From Berberis thunbergii (Eukaryota; Streptophyta; Magnoliopsida; Ranunculales; Berberidaceae), in the NCBI GenBank assembly GCA_003290165.1, contig QNQO01008300.1, positions 248,001-312,000 on the forward strand: 64,000 bases of DNA, in the 5' to 3' direction. Below the pieces are notes generated by a model. The model did not search any database and was not told where the DNA came from. It worked only from the letters and a program-made list of their open reading frames with translations. Positions 20,843-31,500 of the stretch are shown one piece after another. The first letter of the stretch is position 1. Each line of letters starts with the position of its first letter. Made by a program: the position numbers and the translations under genes.

Positions 20843-22707
20843 CGATCATTCTCGGCTCTTAGACGACCTAATCTAGGTCCCAAACTCTAAGGACACCACT
20901 CTTGATGATAAGACCCCACTATGAAATTTCATATATAATATGTTTATTTTTAGACTCAACGGAAATCGAACTCCTGACCTATAGTAAAATCTATTGCAAT
21001 ATTTACCAATTGAGCTATTTGAATAATTGTGTTGTGTGAAACAACTTTATAGCTTATTAAATCAAATTACTCATTTTTTACAATAAAAAATCATTGCTAC
21101 GTATATAATAGAGACCAATATATAATATTTCGTCACTATAAATTAGAACTAAATATTTTCACGATTATAAGATTTATGTTAAATATCTACCACTTTTAGA
21201 AATGAATTTTTTTTACAATAACACCATTATAATTAGCAACAAAATAAAATTAATGTTATTGAAATTGGTTTAATCCCCAATGAAATAAAATAAAATTGTT
21301 GTAAATAAGAAAACAAGCCTGAATAAATAAAAAATATGGAAATTTTATCAATATTTAGCAACGAAATAAATTGTTACCATTAATATTATAATTAACAGTA
21401 AAAAATGTTGTATTGTTAAATAAATTTTATTTGATTTTTCAGATGAAATAATATCAATGCTACTAATAAAAATTTCAACGAATTAATATTTTTCCACTAA
21501 TAAAGAAGCTAGGAGCTTTAAATATAAATAAATTTCATGAAAAAAAATTCATTATAAGTAACCAAATAAATTGTTGCAATAACGTAGTAATTAACTAGAG
21601 AAAATTTAGTTTCATTGTTGAAGAGACACAAACAAGTGTTATAGTGCATTTACTAAGAAAATGTTTGTCAATAATATTAATATTTATTAGCAATGAAATA
21701 ATTTATTGTAAATGACGTCATTATAACTAACAAACTAAAATTTCGTTGAAATAAAAAAAATTTGTTGCTAAATAATGTTGGTGCGAAATTGGTTTTGGAA
21801 TGGATATTTTTCGCCGCCTCTTTACAAAGAAAATTTGTCAACAAAATAGATTTTGTTATAAAAAGTGACAACTCTATGGTTTTTTCAATGAAATTTATTT
21901 TTGTTAGAAATAGTAACATATTAATAAGGAAAATAAAATTTCTTAGTAAATAAAACATTTTTTGTAGAGAGTATACCAATTTCCAACAAAATAATGACTT
22001 GTCCCTATAAAATAGTTAGTGAGCTTTAATGAGAAACAAATTTTCATGAAAATAATTATCAGTTTTTACCTAGAAAATAATTTGTTACGAACAATGTTAT
22101 AATTACCATCAAAATCTTATTTCATAGCTACAAAGATTTCATTAAAATAATATGTTTTCCAACAAAATAAAAACGTTGCCAATAGTGTGGCAATTCTTAA
22201 CGAAATATTACTTTGTTGCTATAAATTAATAAACGAGCTTTAACAAGAAAAACCTAATGGAAAAAATTATCAATCATTATCAACGAACCGAATCATTACA
22301 AATAACGTGATTATTGTCTAGGAAAACATATTTCCTTACTAAAGAGAGATGAATAAGATTTAATATTCGTTAACAAGGAAAGTGATTTGTTGTTAAAATT
22401 AGTCTTCTTTAACAACAAAATATTTCATTCCAAATGATGCCATAATTACCAAGGAACAAGTATTTTGTGGCCATAAAAATAACTTCGTTGTTAAATCAAT
22501 TTGGCGAGAAATTGGGTTTGGAGGGAATGTTTCCCGCCACCTATTTAACAAGGAATGTTTCCTACAAAATATATTTTGTTGGAAAACAGTAACAAGTTTA
22601 TGGTTTTTTCAAGAAATTTTTTATCCGTTGACAATGCTACAATATTAACAACGAAATCAATTTTCGTAGCAATAATTTTGTTGGTAAAAGATAGATTTCT
22701 TGTAGCG
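20358..22707. mobile_element. non-autonomous CACTA-like DNA transposon in gag
   Basis: The left end is TACTACAATAATT, close to CACTACAA; the right end is ATTTCTTGTAGCG, close to the canonical TTTCTTGTAGTG. Between them is AT-rich DNA densely packed with CCAACAAAAT/ATTTTGTTGG-type motifs in both orientations, as in subterminal repeats of En/Spm elements. No transposase was found. Joining the flanks restores the gag reading frame context, which confirms the insertion. The 3-bp TSD has mutated beyond certainty. Short ORFs inside are by-products of the repeats. Confidence 0.8.
20804..20838. repeat. (TA)n microsatellite
   Basis: Simple TA repeat inside the CACTA-like element. Confidence 0.95.
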
Positions 22708-23230
22708 TGCAAATGCTAAAACCAATCATAGTTTCACACGCCTTCAACCTAGCCAAGATACAAGAATCTTCACTCCTTAAAAATAACACCAAGACCACCT
22801 CACAACAAACTCATTCCACTAAACAAAACAACTACACCACCACCAATGGCAATTACAGATCCTTGCCTAGTGCTTCTTCACAGCCACCAACCCAAGCAAC
22901 TAGTCAGACTTCATATAATACATCTAGACCCATCTACCAAAATCAGTCAGCCAATAACATTAGGTTTTCCTCAAGAACTCCACCCATCAAAAGGCTTACA
23001 CCTGCCCAAATGAAAATCAGGAGAGATAAGGGATTGTGTTATAATTGTGATGAGTTGTATAAAAATGGGCACATTTGTAAGAATCAACACTTGTATATGC
23101 TGGTTCCTGAGCATAAAGCCATTGAGGATGAAGAGATAGATCCTGCTGAGTGTGAAAATCTAATTCAAGAAGTACAAACTGAGATGGAGGTATTTGAAAA
23201 AAAGAGCTATTTCCATCATAATTGGCACTA
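22708..23230 (+). pseudogene. chromovirus gag, C-terminal part with zinc knuckle
   Basis: Continues gag with QMLKPIIVSHAFNLAKIQE, a Thr/Gln/Asn-rich linker, KRLTPAQMKIRRDKGLCYNC and a CCHC-like knuckle CYNCDELYKNGHICK. The knuckle binds the element RNA. It ends near the start of the protease region. Confidence 0.85.
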
Positions 23231-23640
23231 GTAGCACACATCCCTTTGTGGACCCTAGGGTTGTTAAAGAAACTAAGTGGCCAACTACTTTGACTTCACA
23301 AATGTTAGTGAGTGGCTAATAGGGAACAACTTGTTAGCAATGCTATTTGCCCAAAATTGCAATGGACTGTGCATGGTAGAGTTTTTTAGGGAAGTGTCAG
23401 GGTGTTTCCACTTGGAGGTTGTGATATGGTGCTTGGTGGTGATTGGTTGAGACAATTTGGAGATATTACTCTCAACCTTCAAAAATTACAAATGACGGTA
23501 GAGATTAATGGGGAGAAGGTGACTCTATAGGGTAGTAGGGATACTGGAACACTTAGCATGATGGACTCTAAAGGGTTTGCAAGTTTTTGAAGAAACACTC
23601 ACCAACCTTCATTGGACAGTTGTTTTCATTAAGTGCGCCC
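23180..23640 (+). pseudogene. chromovirus aspartic protease region, decayed
   Basis: Several frames contain protease-like pieces such as GGCDMVLGGDWLRQFGDITL, the segment that follows the flap in plant gypsy proteases. The catalytic DTG/DSG site is not seen; the stretch that should hold it is deleted or altered around 23230-23290. Confidence 0.65.
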
Positions 23641-23728
23641 CATAACCAAACCAACAAATCCAACCCCTTTACTGATGTGTTTCAAGCACCAACTACACTA
23701 AACACCCCCCAACCCACCCACCAAACAA

Positions 23729-24980
23729 TTGGACCATAAAATCCCATTAAATTTTGATTCAACTCCTATTGCCCAACACCCTTATAAAGTTGCCTATATG
23801 CAAAAAAGTGTCAATGAGGAATTAGTGAAGGAAATGTTCGAAGCAAGAATCATACAACATTCCCACAACCCATTTTCTGCTCCTATACTCTTGGTTAAGA
23901 AAAAGGATGGAACCTGGAGGTTTTGTGTGTAGACTACAAAAGATTAAATGACATTACCATAAAGGACAAGTTTCCTATGCCACTCATTAATGATGAACTA
24001 CTGGATGAACTTCATGGAGCAAAAATGTTTTCCAAGTTGGACCTGAGATCAGGGTATCATTAGATCCTTGTCCATCCCTCAGATATTCACAAAACAGCCT
24101 TCAAGACTCACCATGGACACTTTGAGTTCAAGGCGATGCCCTTTGGTCTCACCAATGCTCTGGCCACATTTCAAGCCTTGACGAACCATGTTTTTGCCCC
24201 CTGCTTAAGAAAATGTGTGCTAGTATTTGTGGATGACATTCTAGTGTACAGTTCCACTGAAGAACAACACATTGAGCTCCTACACACAGTGTTGACTACT
24301 CTAAGACAACATTCACTATTTGCTAAGCTGAGTAAGTGTTCCTTCATGCAAAACAGACTAAAGTATCTTGGGCATATCATAAGCTTAAATGGAGTGGGAA
24401 CTGATCCTTCTAAGCTTGAGGTTATGAGCTCTTGGCCTAATCCCACCAACATCAAGCAGCTAAAAGGATTCCTAGGACTTACTGGATACTACAGAAAATT
24501 CATTAAGGAATTTGGTTTGAATGCTCAACCCTTAACTGGTCTACTAAAGAAGAATTCCTTCCATTGGTCAAGTCAAGCTACTGATGCATTTATGCAACTC
24601 AATGAGGCTTTATGTAATGCTCCTATCCTAGGACTTCCCAATTTCAACCTACCATTCAATATAGAGACTGATGCTAGCTTTAGAGGGGTGGGGGCAGTGT
24701 TATCTCAGCTAGGAAAGCCCATTGCTTATTTCAGTAAAGCTTTAGGGCCTAAGAATCAAACACTATCTACTTATGAAAAAGAGTTGTTGGCCATAGTGAT
24801 GGTCGTCCATAAATGGAAACCCTACCTACTTGGATCAAGGTTTTGTATCTATACAGACCACCAAGATATTAAATACTTCCTATCCCAAAAGGTCACTACA
24901 ATGATCCAACAAAGGTGGTTGTCTAAGTTACTAGGGTTTGATTATGAGATTTTTTACAAAAAAAAAAGGGTAGAAAAATA
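23729..24980 (+). pseudogene. chromovirus reverse transcriptase and RNase H
   Basis: The RT contains [52 protein letters not shown] and the catalytic FVDD (24226-24237). RNase H follows, with FNIETDASFRGVGAVLSQ (the D-A-S motif) and IYTDHQDIKYFL. The longest open part is 24136-24981. Stops at about 23930 and 24061 and a frame change at the start break the ORF. It would reverse-transcribe element RNA in cytoplasmic particles. Confidence 0.92.
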
Positions 24981-25039
24981 AAGCTGCAGATTCACTCTCA
25001 AGATGCCCTGAACATTATGAAGAGCTACATCTCATTACC

Positions 25040-26477
25040 ACCATTACTCCTTGATGGGTACAAGAAGTATTGGATAGCTACATAGGGGATGAGAAGGTGC
25101 AAACACTGATCCAACGGGTAAGCATTGACAAGGACTCCTGTCCTCTATACTCTCTACACAAGGGACTATTGAAATACAAGAAACTTCTCTACATTGGGGC
25201 TCATGGCAATCTCCGAACACAAATATTACAAGAGTTTCACCACTCGGCCATGGGTGGACACTCAGGCATTACGGCTACTTGTGAAAGGGTGAAGCAATAT
25301 TTTTTTTGGCCCAACTTGAAACTCAGGCCATTAAATTCATTGTTGAGTGTGACACTTGCCAAAGAAATAAAAACGACCAAAACCCTTATGGGGGACTGCT
25401 CCAACCACTCCCTATCCCTGATCATGCTTGACAACATATTGCCATGGACATCATTGAAGGTCTTCCCTTTTCCCATGGTCACTCAGTCATCCTAGTGGTG
25501 GTCGACAGGCTTACTAAGTATGCTCATTTCATCTCCCTAGCACACCCATTCACTGCTGCCCACATTGTTGAAATTTTTCTCCTCAATGTTTATAAACTTC
25601 ATGGTTTGCCTTCCGCCATTGTTTTTGATAGAGACAAGGTCTTTTTAAGTTGTTTTGGCAAGACCTATTATCTACCCTTGGTACTAAAATCACTCTTAGC
25701 TCGGCTTACTACCCACAGTTTGATGGGCAAACCAAAAAAATTAATGAGTGTCTAGAAACCTACCTAAGGTGCATGTCAGGGGATGCACCATCCAATTGGA
25801 CAAAATGGCTTCACTTGGCAGAGTTTTGGTACAACACTACCTACCACACTAGCCTACAAACCTCGCCCTTTAAGGCCCTCTACAGATACACACCCCCACT
25901 GCCAGCCTTATCACCAAATTCCCAACTTGTAATCAAAGATGTACAACAATATTTGCTGGACAGAGATCACATGCTTGACATAATCAAAGAAAAATTGACT
26001 AAGGCACAAGAAAGAATGATTTTTTTTGCTGACAAAAAAGGACTGAAAAGACAATTCGAAATAGGGGATTGGGTGTACTTGCGTCTCCAGCTCTACAGGC
26101 AAACATCTGTCACTTTGCGTAAAAACATGAAACTTGTTGTTAAGTTCTATGAGCCTTTTCAGATCATTGACAAGGTTGGCTTTGCAGCGTACAAACTACA
26201 ACTACCTCCACAATCAAGGATACACTCTGTGTTCCATGCTTCTCAGCTGAAAAAACGACTTGGAGCCACCATCATACCCATGCCCTTGCTTCCCTTCGTG
26301 GACAATCAAGGAAGATTTCGAGTTGAACATGCTAAGGTTCTTGCACGTCGACTTGTACCTCGCCACAACAGGGCTATCACACAAATCCTTGTTCAATGGA
26401 CCAACTCCAACACCAGAGAGGCCACATGGGAAGATCTGGAGCAAATACGGGCAATGTTTCCTGTTTTTCATCCTTGA
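25040..26477 (+). pseudogene. chromovirus integrase with C-terminal chromodomain
   Basis: The N-terminal HHCC zinc region is visible (EFHHSAMGGHSG, then CDTCQRNK), followed by the catalytic core (AMDIIEGLPFSHGHS, VFDRDKVFLSCF). The third catalytic residue, normally Glu in DGQTE-x-x-N, is Lys here (codon 25734-25736, DGQTKKIN). Frameshifts lie near 25320 and 25650. The C-terminal half (25650-26477) is open and ends with a chromodomain VLARRLVPRHNRAITQILVQ followed by EATWEDLEQI, which targets integration to chromatin. Confidence 0.92.
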
Positions 26478-26492
26478 GGACAAGGATTGCCA

Positions 26493-26506
26493 GATGGGGT
26501 AGGTAT
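26493..26506 (+). promoter_or_regulatory. polypurine tract
   Basis: AGATGGGGTAGGTAT directly before the 3' LTR would prime plus-strand DNA synthesis. It is interrupted by pyrimidines, which fits decay. Confidence 0.65.
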
Positions 26507-26917
26507 TGTCATGTCCCTAGCCAAAATAAAAAGAGAATAAAAAAGTTGCTGAAGACTGGATGAAAGATGTTGTTGTGCTATTTTCAAGCAGGAAAAAGAA
26601 GCGGGAGTTGTGGCGCCGGTTGCTGAAATGAAATTCAAATAAAGGGGTACCTTAGTCATTAGAGAAATATAGTTAGTTAAACTCTTGAGATGAGAACACG
26701 TGTAAGGCAGAGATGTATTCTGTTTCAATTTCTATTATCACTGTAGCTTTAAAAGAGAGACAGAGAGTTCACCTGTAGGCATGAATTGAGTTGTTAGAAG
26801 TAGGTCTTTTGGTTCAGAGAACCATTAGAAGTGATCATGAGTTTTTTTCTTATATAAGATCCATTGTTTTCTTGTCATTTCCTTTCTCATCAGTACATTT
26901 AAAGTTGGTATCTGACA
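26507..26917 (+). repeat. 3' LTR of the chromovirus
   Basis: Starts TGTCATGTCC and ends TCTGACA. It is colinear with the 5' LTR apart from substitutions and small deletions, so the insertion is not recent. Confidence 0.95.
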
Positions 26918-26929
26918 AAGAAAAGGAGA

Positions 26930-27209
26930 AAATAAATGAAAAATTAGGTTAGGTTTTTATTTTACTTACTCTGCTATGGGCTTCAGGTTCGGGCTTGGGT
27001 TTGGGTCTGAAGTAGGTTCATTAGAATAATCGAAACAATCCGGGATAGACTGGAACACCATTTCTACTAATGGTCCCATCCCAATTCCAACCGGTCTAGG
27101 ACCGGGATGAAAATACTCGAAACATTTTTGGCATGGTTTGAAACGAAACAGAACAATATCGATATGAAATGGAACGTGATGGATCGGGAATGTTGCCCAC
27201 CCCTAAAAG
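26930..27209 (-). repeat. hAT-like element end (fragment)
   Basis: The sequence ends TTGCCCACCCCTA, the tip of plant hAT MITEs, preceded by CCGGGATG and GAAACGAAACAG-like motifs typical of these GC-patch elements. No partner end with matching 8-bp TSD was found, so only one end is supported. Confidence 0.5.
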
Positions 27210-28520
27210 TGGGTAGTGAGGAAGGGGGCGATCGATTGCGAGGAACAGTGAGAGATGACCGGCCACAACGAGAATTAAAGGAACTTGAGCGACAGCCATT
27301 GTGTCGCCCCTTCTCCATCTTCTTTTTTTTCTTTCCCCTTTCCATCTTCTTCTCCTCCTTCCTTTCTCTATCAATTCTCCCACTATCTCTTCTTTTCCCA
27401 CACTCTCTCAGTTCTCCAGTCGAAGTGAGATCTCACAGCCGAAGTCTCCCCATTAGAGATTGAGATCTCACAGAGTCACAGTCGAAGTCTCCTCCATATC
27501 CGCCTTCCTCTCCCCATCAGAGATTGAGATCTCACAGTCGAAGTTGAAGCTTTCCATATCCGCCTTCCTCTCCCCTGATGCCTTCCTCTCCCCATTAGAG
27601 ATCAGATCTATGAGATCATTCTTTTAGATCGATTTTTTTTTTTTTTTTTAATTTGTTGTATGGTTTTTTGAAATTTTTTGTTATAATTTTTATATGTATA
27701 AATGATTTTTTACTGTAGAAGTATGTATGTATGAAGGAAGAAAAAATTTTAACGGATATTTTGGGCGGGGCGTATATTTTGGGTGGGGTAGAGGCGGTTT
27801 TTTAAATAAATTTATAAACGATTGGCGAGGCGGATTTGGGGATCCCTTATTCCTGACGGATCGAAAATGGATTTGCTCAAATCCGCCTCTTGTCATCCCT
27901 AAAAAAAAGAGCCACGTGTTTGAGTTGTTGCATGTGTAGAACACACCAAAGGTGTACGCATATCCCAGCATGGTACAAAATCTTGTTATTAATACCTAAT
28001 TGTCAAATTGCCATTCTTCATTTATTTAAAATTTTAATTTGGTTTTCTATGCTTAGAAATTGGATGTGAAGTAGTTAAAAGTCAAAATCTTACACACTTC
28101 TCAAGCGGAGGCTCCTCCTCCTCGTATCAAGGGCTCAGTTCCTGAGGCACAGAACAGTACCCAGGCAGGCCCCCCATTTTCTTCATCTTAGCATAGGGAC
28201 CCGTTTCCCTCCACAAGCGTGTCTTGAATCTTGATAGTTGATACTAATACTATACTGTGCGTAGCGTTACGTGCGTGCGTTTTAAGTAAACTCAATCAGA
28301 CCGTTGTACTCGCCACTTCCCCAATTCAAAATTCAAAATTTCAAAATTGCAATAACACAAATAACAACACAAGAAAGGAAAGGTGACCTCTCTGTATGTC
28401 TCTCTCTTTCTTCTCCTACTTCTTCCCCCAATTGCAACATTTTGCCATTTGCTTCCTTCTTCAACAAGTGTTAATAAACTCATTCAAATTGGCGTTGGCT
28501 TCTCTCTTTCAAACCAAAAA
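27210..28520 (+). other. upstream region of the CHUP1/IPGA1-like gene
   Basis: No gene. 27300-27400 is a pyrimidine-rich tract. 27415-27610 holds several direct copies of GAGATCTCACAGTCGAAGT-like and CATATCCGCCTTCCTCTCCCC segments. 27714-27900 has a G-rich stretch (GGGCGGGGCG). The last ~130 bases before the ATG are CT-rich, as in plant 5' leaders; transcription probably starts in about 28230-28400, but no TATA box can be named with confidence. Confidence 0.45.
27415..27610. repeat. local direct repeats (GAGATCTCACAGTCGAAGT type)
   Basis: The motif ATTGAGATCTCACAG recurs at about 27459, 27523 and, altered, near 27425. CATATCCGCCTTCCTCTCCCC recurs at about 27496 and 27557. The copies are embedded in pyrimidine-rich DNA and form irregular 60-65 bp units. 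Confidence 0.7.
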
Positions 28521-31500
28521 ATGAGAGAATACAGCAGCAATGTTTCATCGAAGCCGAACAAGCTCGCGACCACCGATCAAAATCAAATCATCAACACTAC
28601 AACTACAACTACAACTAGTACTAAAGCTAAGCTAAAGTCTGGTTCAGTTTGGGGCTCTCACATAGTAAAGGGATTCTCAAACTCCAACTCCAAACAGAAA
28701 CAGCAACAGCAACAGCAGAAAACTTCTACAACAACAACAGTTCCAAGCAAAAAGAAGCCCCCGCTTACTTCCGCATCCTCCACTATCTCCAACAATCACC
28801 GCATTAAACGGTCCATTCTCGGCGAGTTCGCGTGTTCAGCTAACAATGCCTCCCAAGTTTACCCAACACACACAACCAAGTCCTCGTCGTCATCCCGTGA
28901 TTTGTTCCTAGAGCTAGATCATCTCAGAGAGCTGCTTCGCGAATCCAAGGAAAGGGAGAACGAGTTGCAAGAAGAGCTGAAGGAATGTCAGAGTGATAGA
29001 TCTAAATTATTGGAACTTGAAAGGGAAGTTGAAGTGAAGAGGAGTGAAGCTGAAGACTATGTTCGAAGAGTTGGGGTTCTTGAGATTGAGAATAAAGCCT
29101 TTCGCAACAATTAGTCTCTTTAGCTTCTTCTGATGTTCAAAGACCTAAAACACAATTGCAAGAAGAAGAAAATGGTAGGAGTAGTAGTAGTGGTTCAATG
29201 TCACTCGAAATGGAAGTTGTTGAGTTGCGGGCGGCTTAACAAGGAACTCCAGCTCCAAAAGAGAACTCTATCTTCCCAGCTTTCTGCTGCAGAATCCCGA
29301 TTATCAGCTCTCGAAAACATCTCTCAGGTACGTAATTGTTATTTAAGGATGATTTTAAAAAAAAATAAAAATAAAAAGATTAACTACACATTTTTTTGTT
29401 GATTTATTTGTGTTTCTATCTTTGTTATTTTGAGCATAAACAGAGTGATGTTGTGGCGAAGGCGGAAGCTGAGGCGTCTTTTTTAAGGCACACAAATGAA
29501 CATCTTTCCAAGCAAGTTGAGGGTTTGCAGATGAGTAGATTAACAGAGGTGGAGGAACTTGTATACCTCCGATGGGTTAATTCGTGTTTACGGAATGAAC
29601 TGCACAATTCTAAGGCAGCTGCAGCAGTATTGGATACCAATTTTAATAATTATGTTGACAAAGAGGGTGAACCAATTACACCTTGTTTGAAGTTGGACCA
29701 AAGAGAAGAAGAAACCTTAGAATTTAGTAGTGGAAGGAAGTTGAATCCAGTGAGCAGGTTTAAAATTTGCCCTCAAGTCGATGAGAATTGTTCGCCGATT
29801 ATAGGGTGCCCAAGGCACATCCTGGATGATGATTCTAGTAACAATCAACAAGAGAAAAGCCCCAGAAGAAGACATTCGATAAGTGGAGTGAAATATTGTA
29901 TATTGGATTCGGAATTGAGTAAGAGGAGACAGTCTGATGGATTCATTTTTGCTAAAGAAATTGGAAATGAAGGAGAGCTGAAATATGACTTGGGTCGTGG
30001 TGGTGGTGGTGCGCATTTCTTTGTATGTAGAGATGAAATCAATAAGAGGAGTGGCGGTTTGCTGGATATTGAGAAAAGGGCCTTGCGCATTCCCAATCCA
30101 CCTCCTAGGCCTTTGAGTTCAGTTCCTTGTGCGCTTAAGAAAGACGACTTGTCACCCACTGCGGCACCTCCCCCGCCACCACCACCTCCTCCTCCTCCCC
30201 CACCCCCTCCTAAGTTGGCAATTAGAAATAGCAGCAATAAAGTTCAGAGGGCTCCTCAAGTAGTTGAGTTCTACCATTCATTAATGAAGAGAGACTCGAG
30301 AAAGGATTCCTCTAGTGGTGGAATTTGTGAGGCTCAGGATGTCGCAAATGTTCGCAGCAGCATGATTGATGAGATTGAAAATAGATCATCGCATTTGCTT
30401 GCTGTAAGTGATCCTTCACTGACCAGCTATCTTCTTTCATTGTCCTCATTTTACTGGGTTTTACTTGTTGGGTTTCTTACATTACTGAGTATTTCGTTAT
30501 AACTCTGATGCATTTGCAGATAAAGGCAGATGTTGAAACTCAGGGTGAGTTCGTGAACTCATTAATAAAAGAGGTGAACGAGGCAGTTTATCAGGACATT
30601 GAAGACGTGGTGGCATTTGTGAAGTGGCTTGATGATGAATTGTGCTTTCTGGTAAATTTGATTCTTGTCATAGTTGAGAAACTACTCTTGATACTTGATA
30701 CTACCACGTGTCAGATAAACTATGTGTTGCTTTGTGTGATTTCGATAATTCCATGAAGGAATGATAGCTTATCAATCTCTGGATATACTTTAAAGTAATG
30801 CATTAATTTGTTAATGATAAATTAGGAGCAATATTAGAAGACCGTTTTATGGTCTCTCTTGAAGTACTCATTGAGCTTGTATGTTCTCTAGGTGGATGAG
30901 ATAGCAGTCTTAAAGCACTTTGATTGGCCTGAGAAGAAATCGGACACTTTAAGAGAAGCAGCATTTGGTTATAGAGATCTTAAGAAGTTGGAGTCTGAAG
31001 TTTCTTACTATGAGGATGACCCGCGACTTCCATGTGACACTGCACTGAAGAAGATGGTGACATTGTCAGAGAAGTATGTCTTCAGAGTTTTCAATTTAAT
31101 TTTAATTTTAATTTGTGTTGATTATTCTAGGCCTTTTTTCATGAATTGGATGGTTAATCTCCTTTGCTATCAGGATGGAACACCGTGTATACAGTCTACT
31201 GAGGACTAGAGATGTACTGATGCGTCACTGCAAAGAATTTCAAATTCCAACAGACTGGATGCTTGACACGGGGATTATTAGCAAGGTACATTTTCATGCC
31301 AGATTTCAGCAGTGAAAGATCAGTTTTCCTAATGCTTTTTAGAGTTAAATCTCATTCACTTGAGGCTCTTAACAATTTTATAGGTGCCTACAAAGTGCAT
31401 AATTTTTTTACTTACTAGATTTCAGAATGGATTCATTTTGTTATTTGCATTTTAAGGTCTGCACTTTGCATTATTATGCTCTTGAATAAACATAAACGTT

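Larger units (their letters stand above)
19092..26917 (+). mobile_element. Ty3/gypsy chromovirus, full length but dead
   Basis: The ~420-bp LTRs (19092-19514 and 26507-26917) bracket a plus-strand gag-PR-RT-RH-IN-chromodomain sequence. Both LTRs start TGT and end TCTGACA. The flanks read AAGAG (19087-19091) and AAGAA (26918-26922), a 5-bp TSD with one change. The polyprotein order (RT before IN) is gypsy-type, and the C-terminal chromodomain makes it a chromovirus; short LTRs suggest Reina- or CRM-like size, but the lineage is not settled. Many stops and frameshifts plus a 2.35-kb CACTA-like insertion in gag inactivate it. Confidence 0.95.

Noticed and set aside
11104..27209. one 16-kb hAT element with ends at 11104 and 27209
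   Set aside because: The two tips lack matching 8-bp TSDs and the interiors do not align; treated as separate fragments.
29845..30237. minus-strand ORF with a poly-Gly run
   Set aside because: Shadow of the poly-Pro stretch in exon 2 of the CHUP1/IPGA1-like gene.
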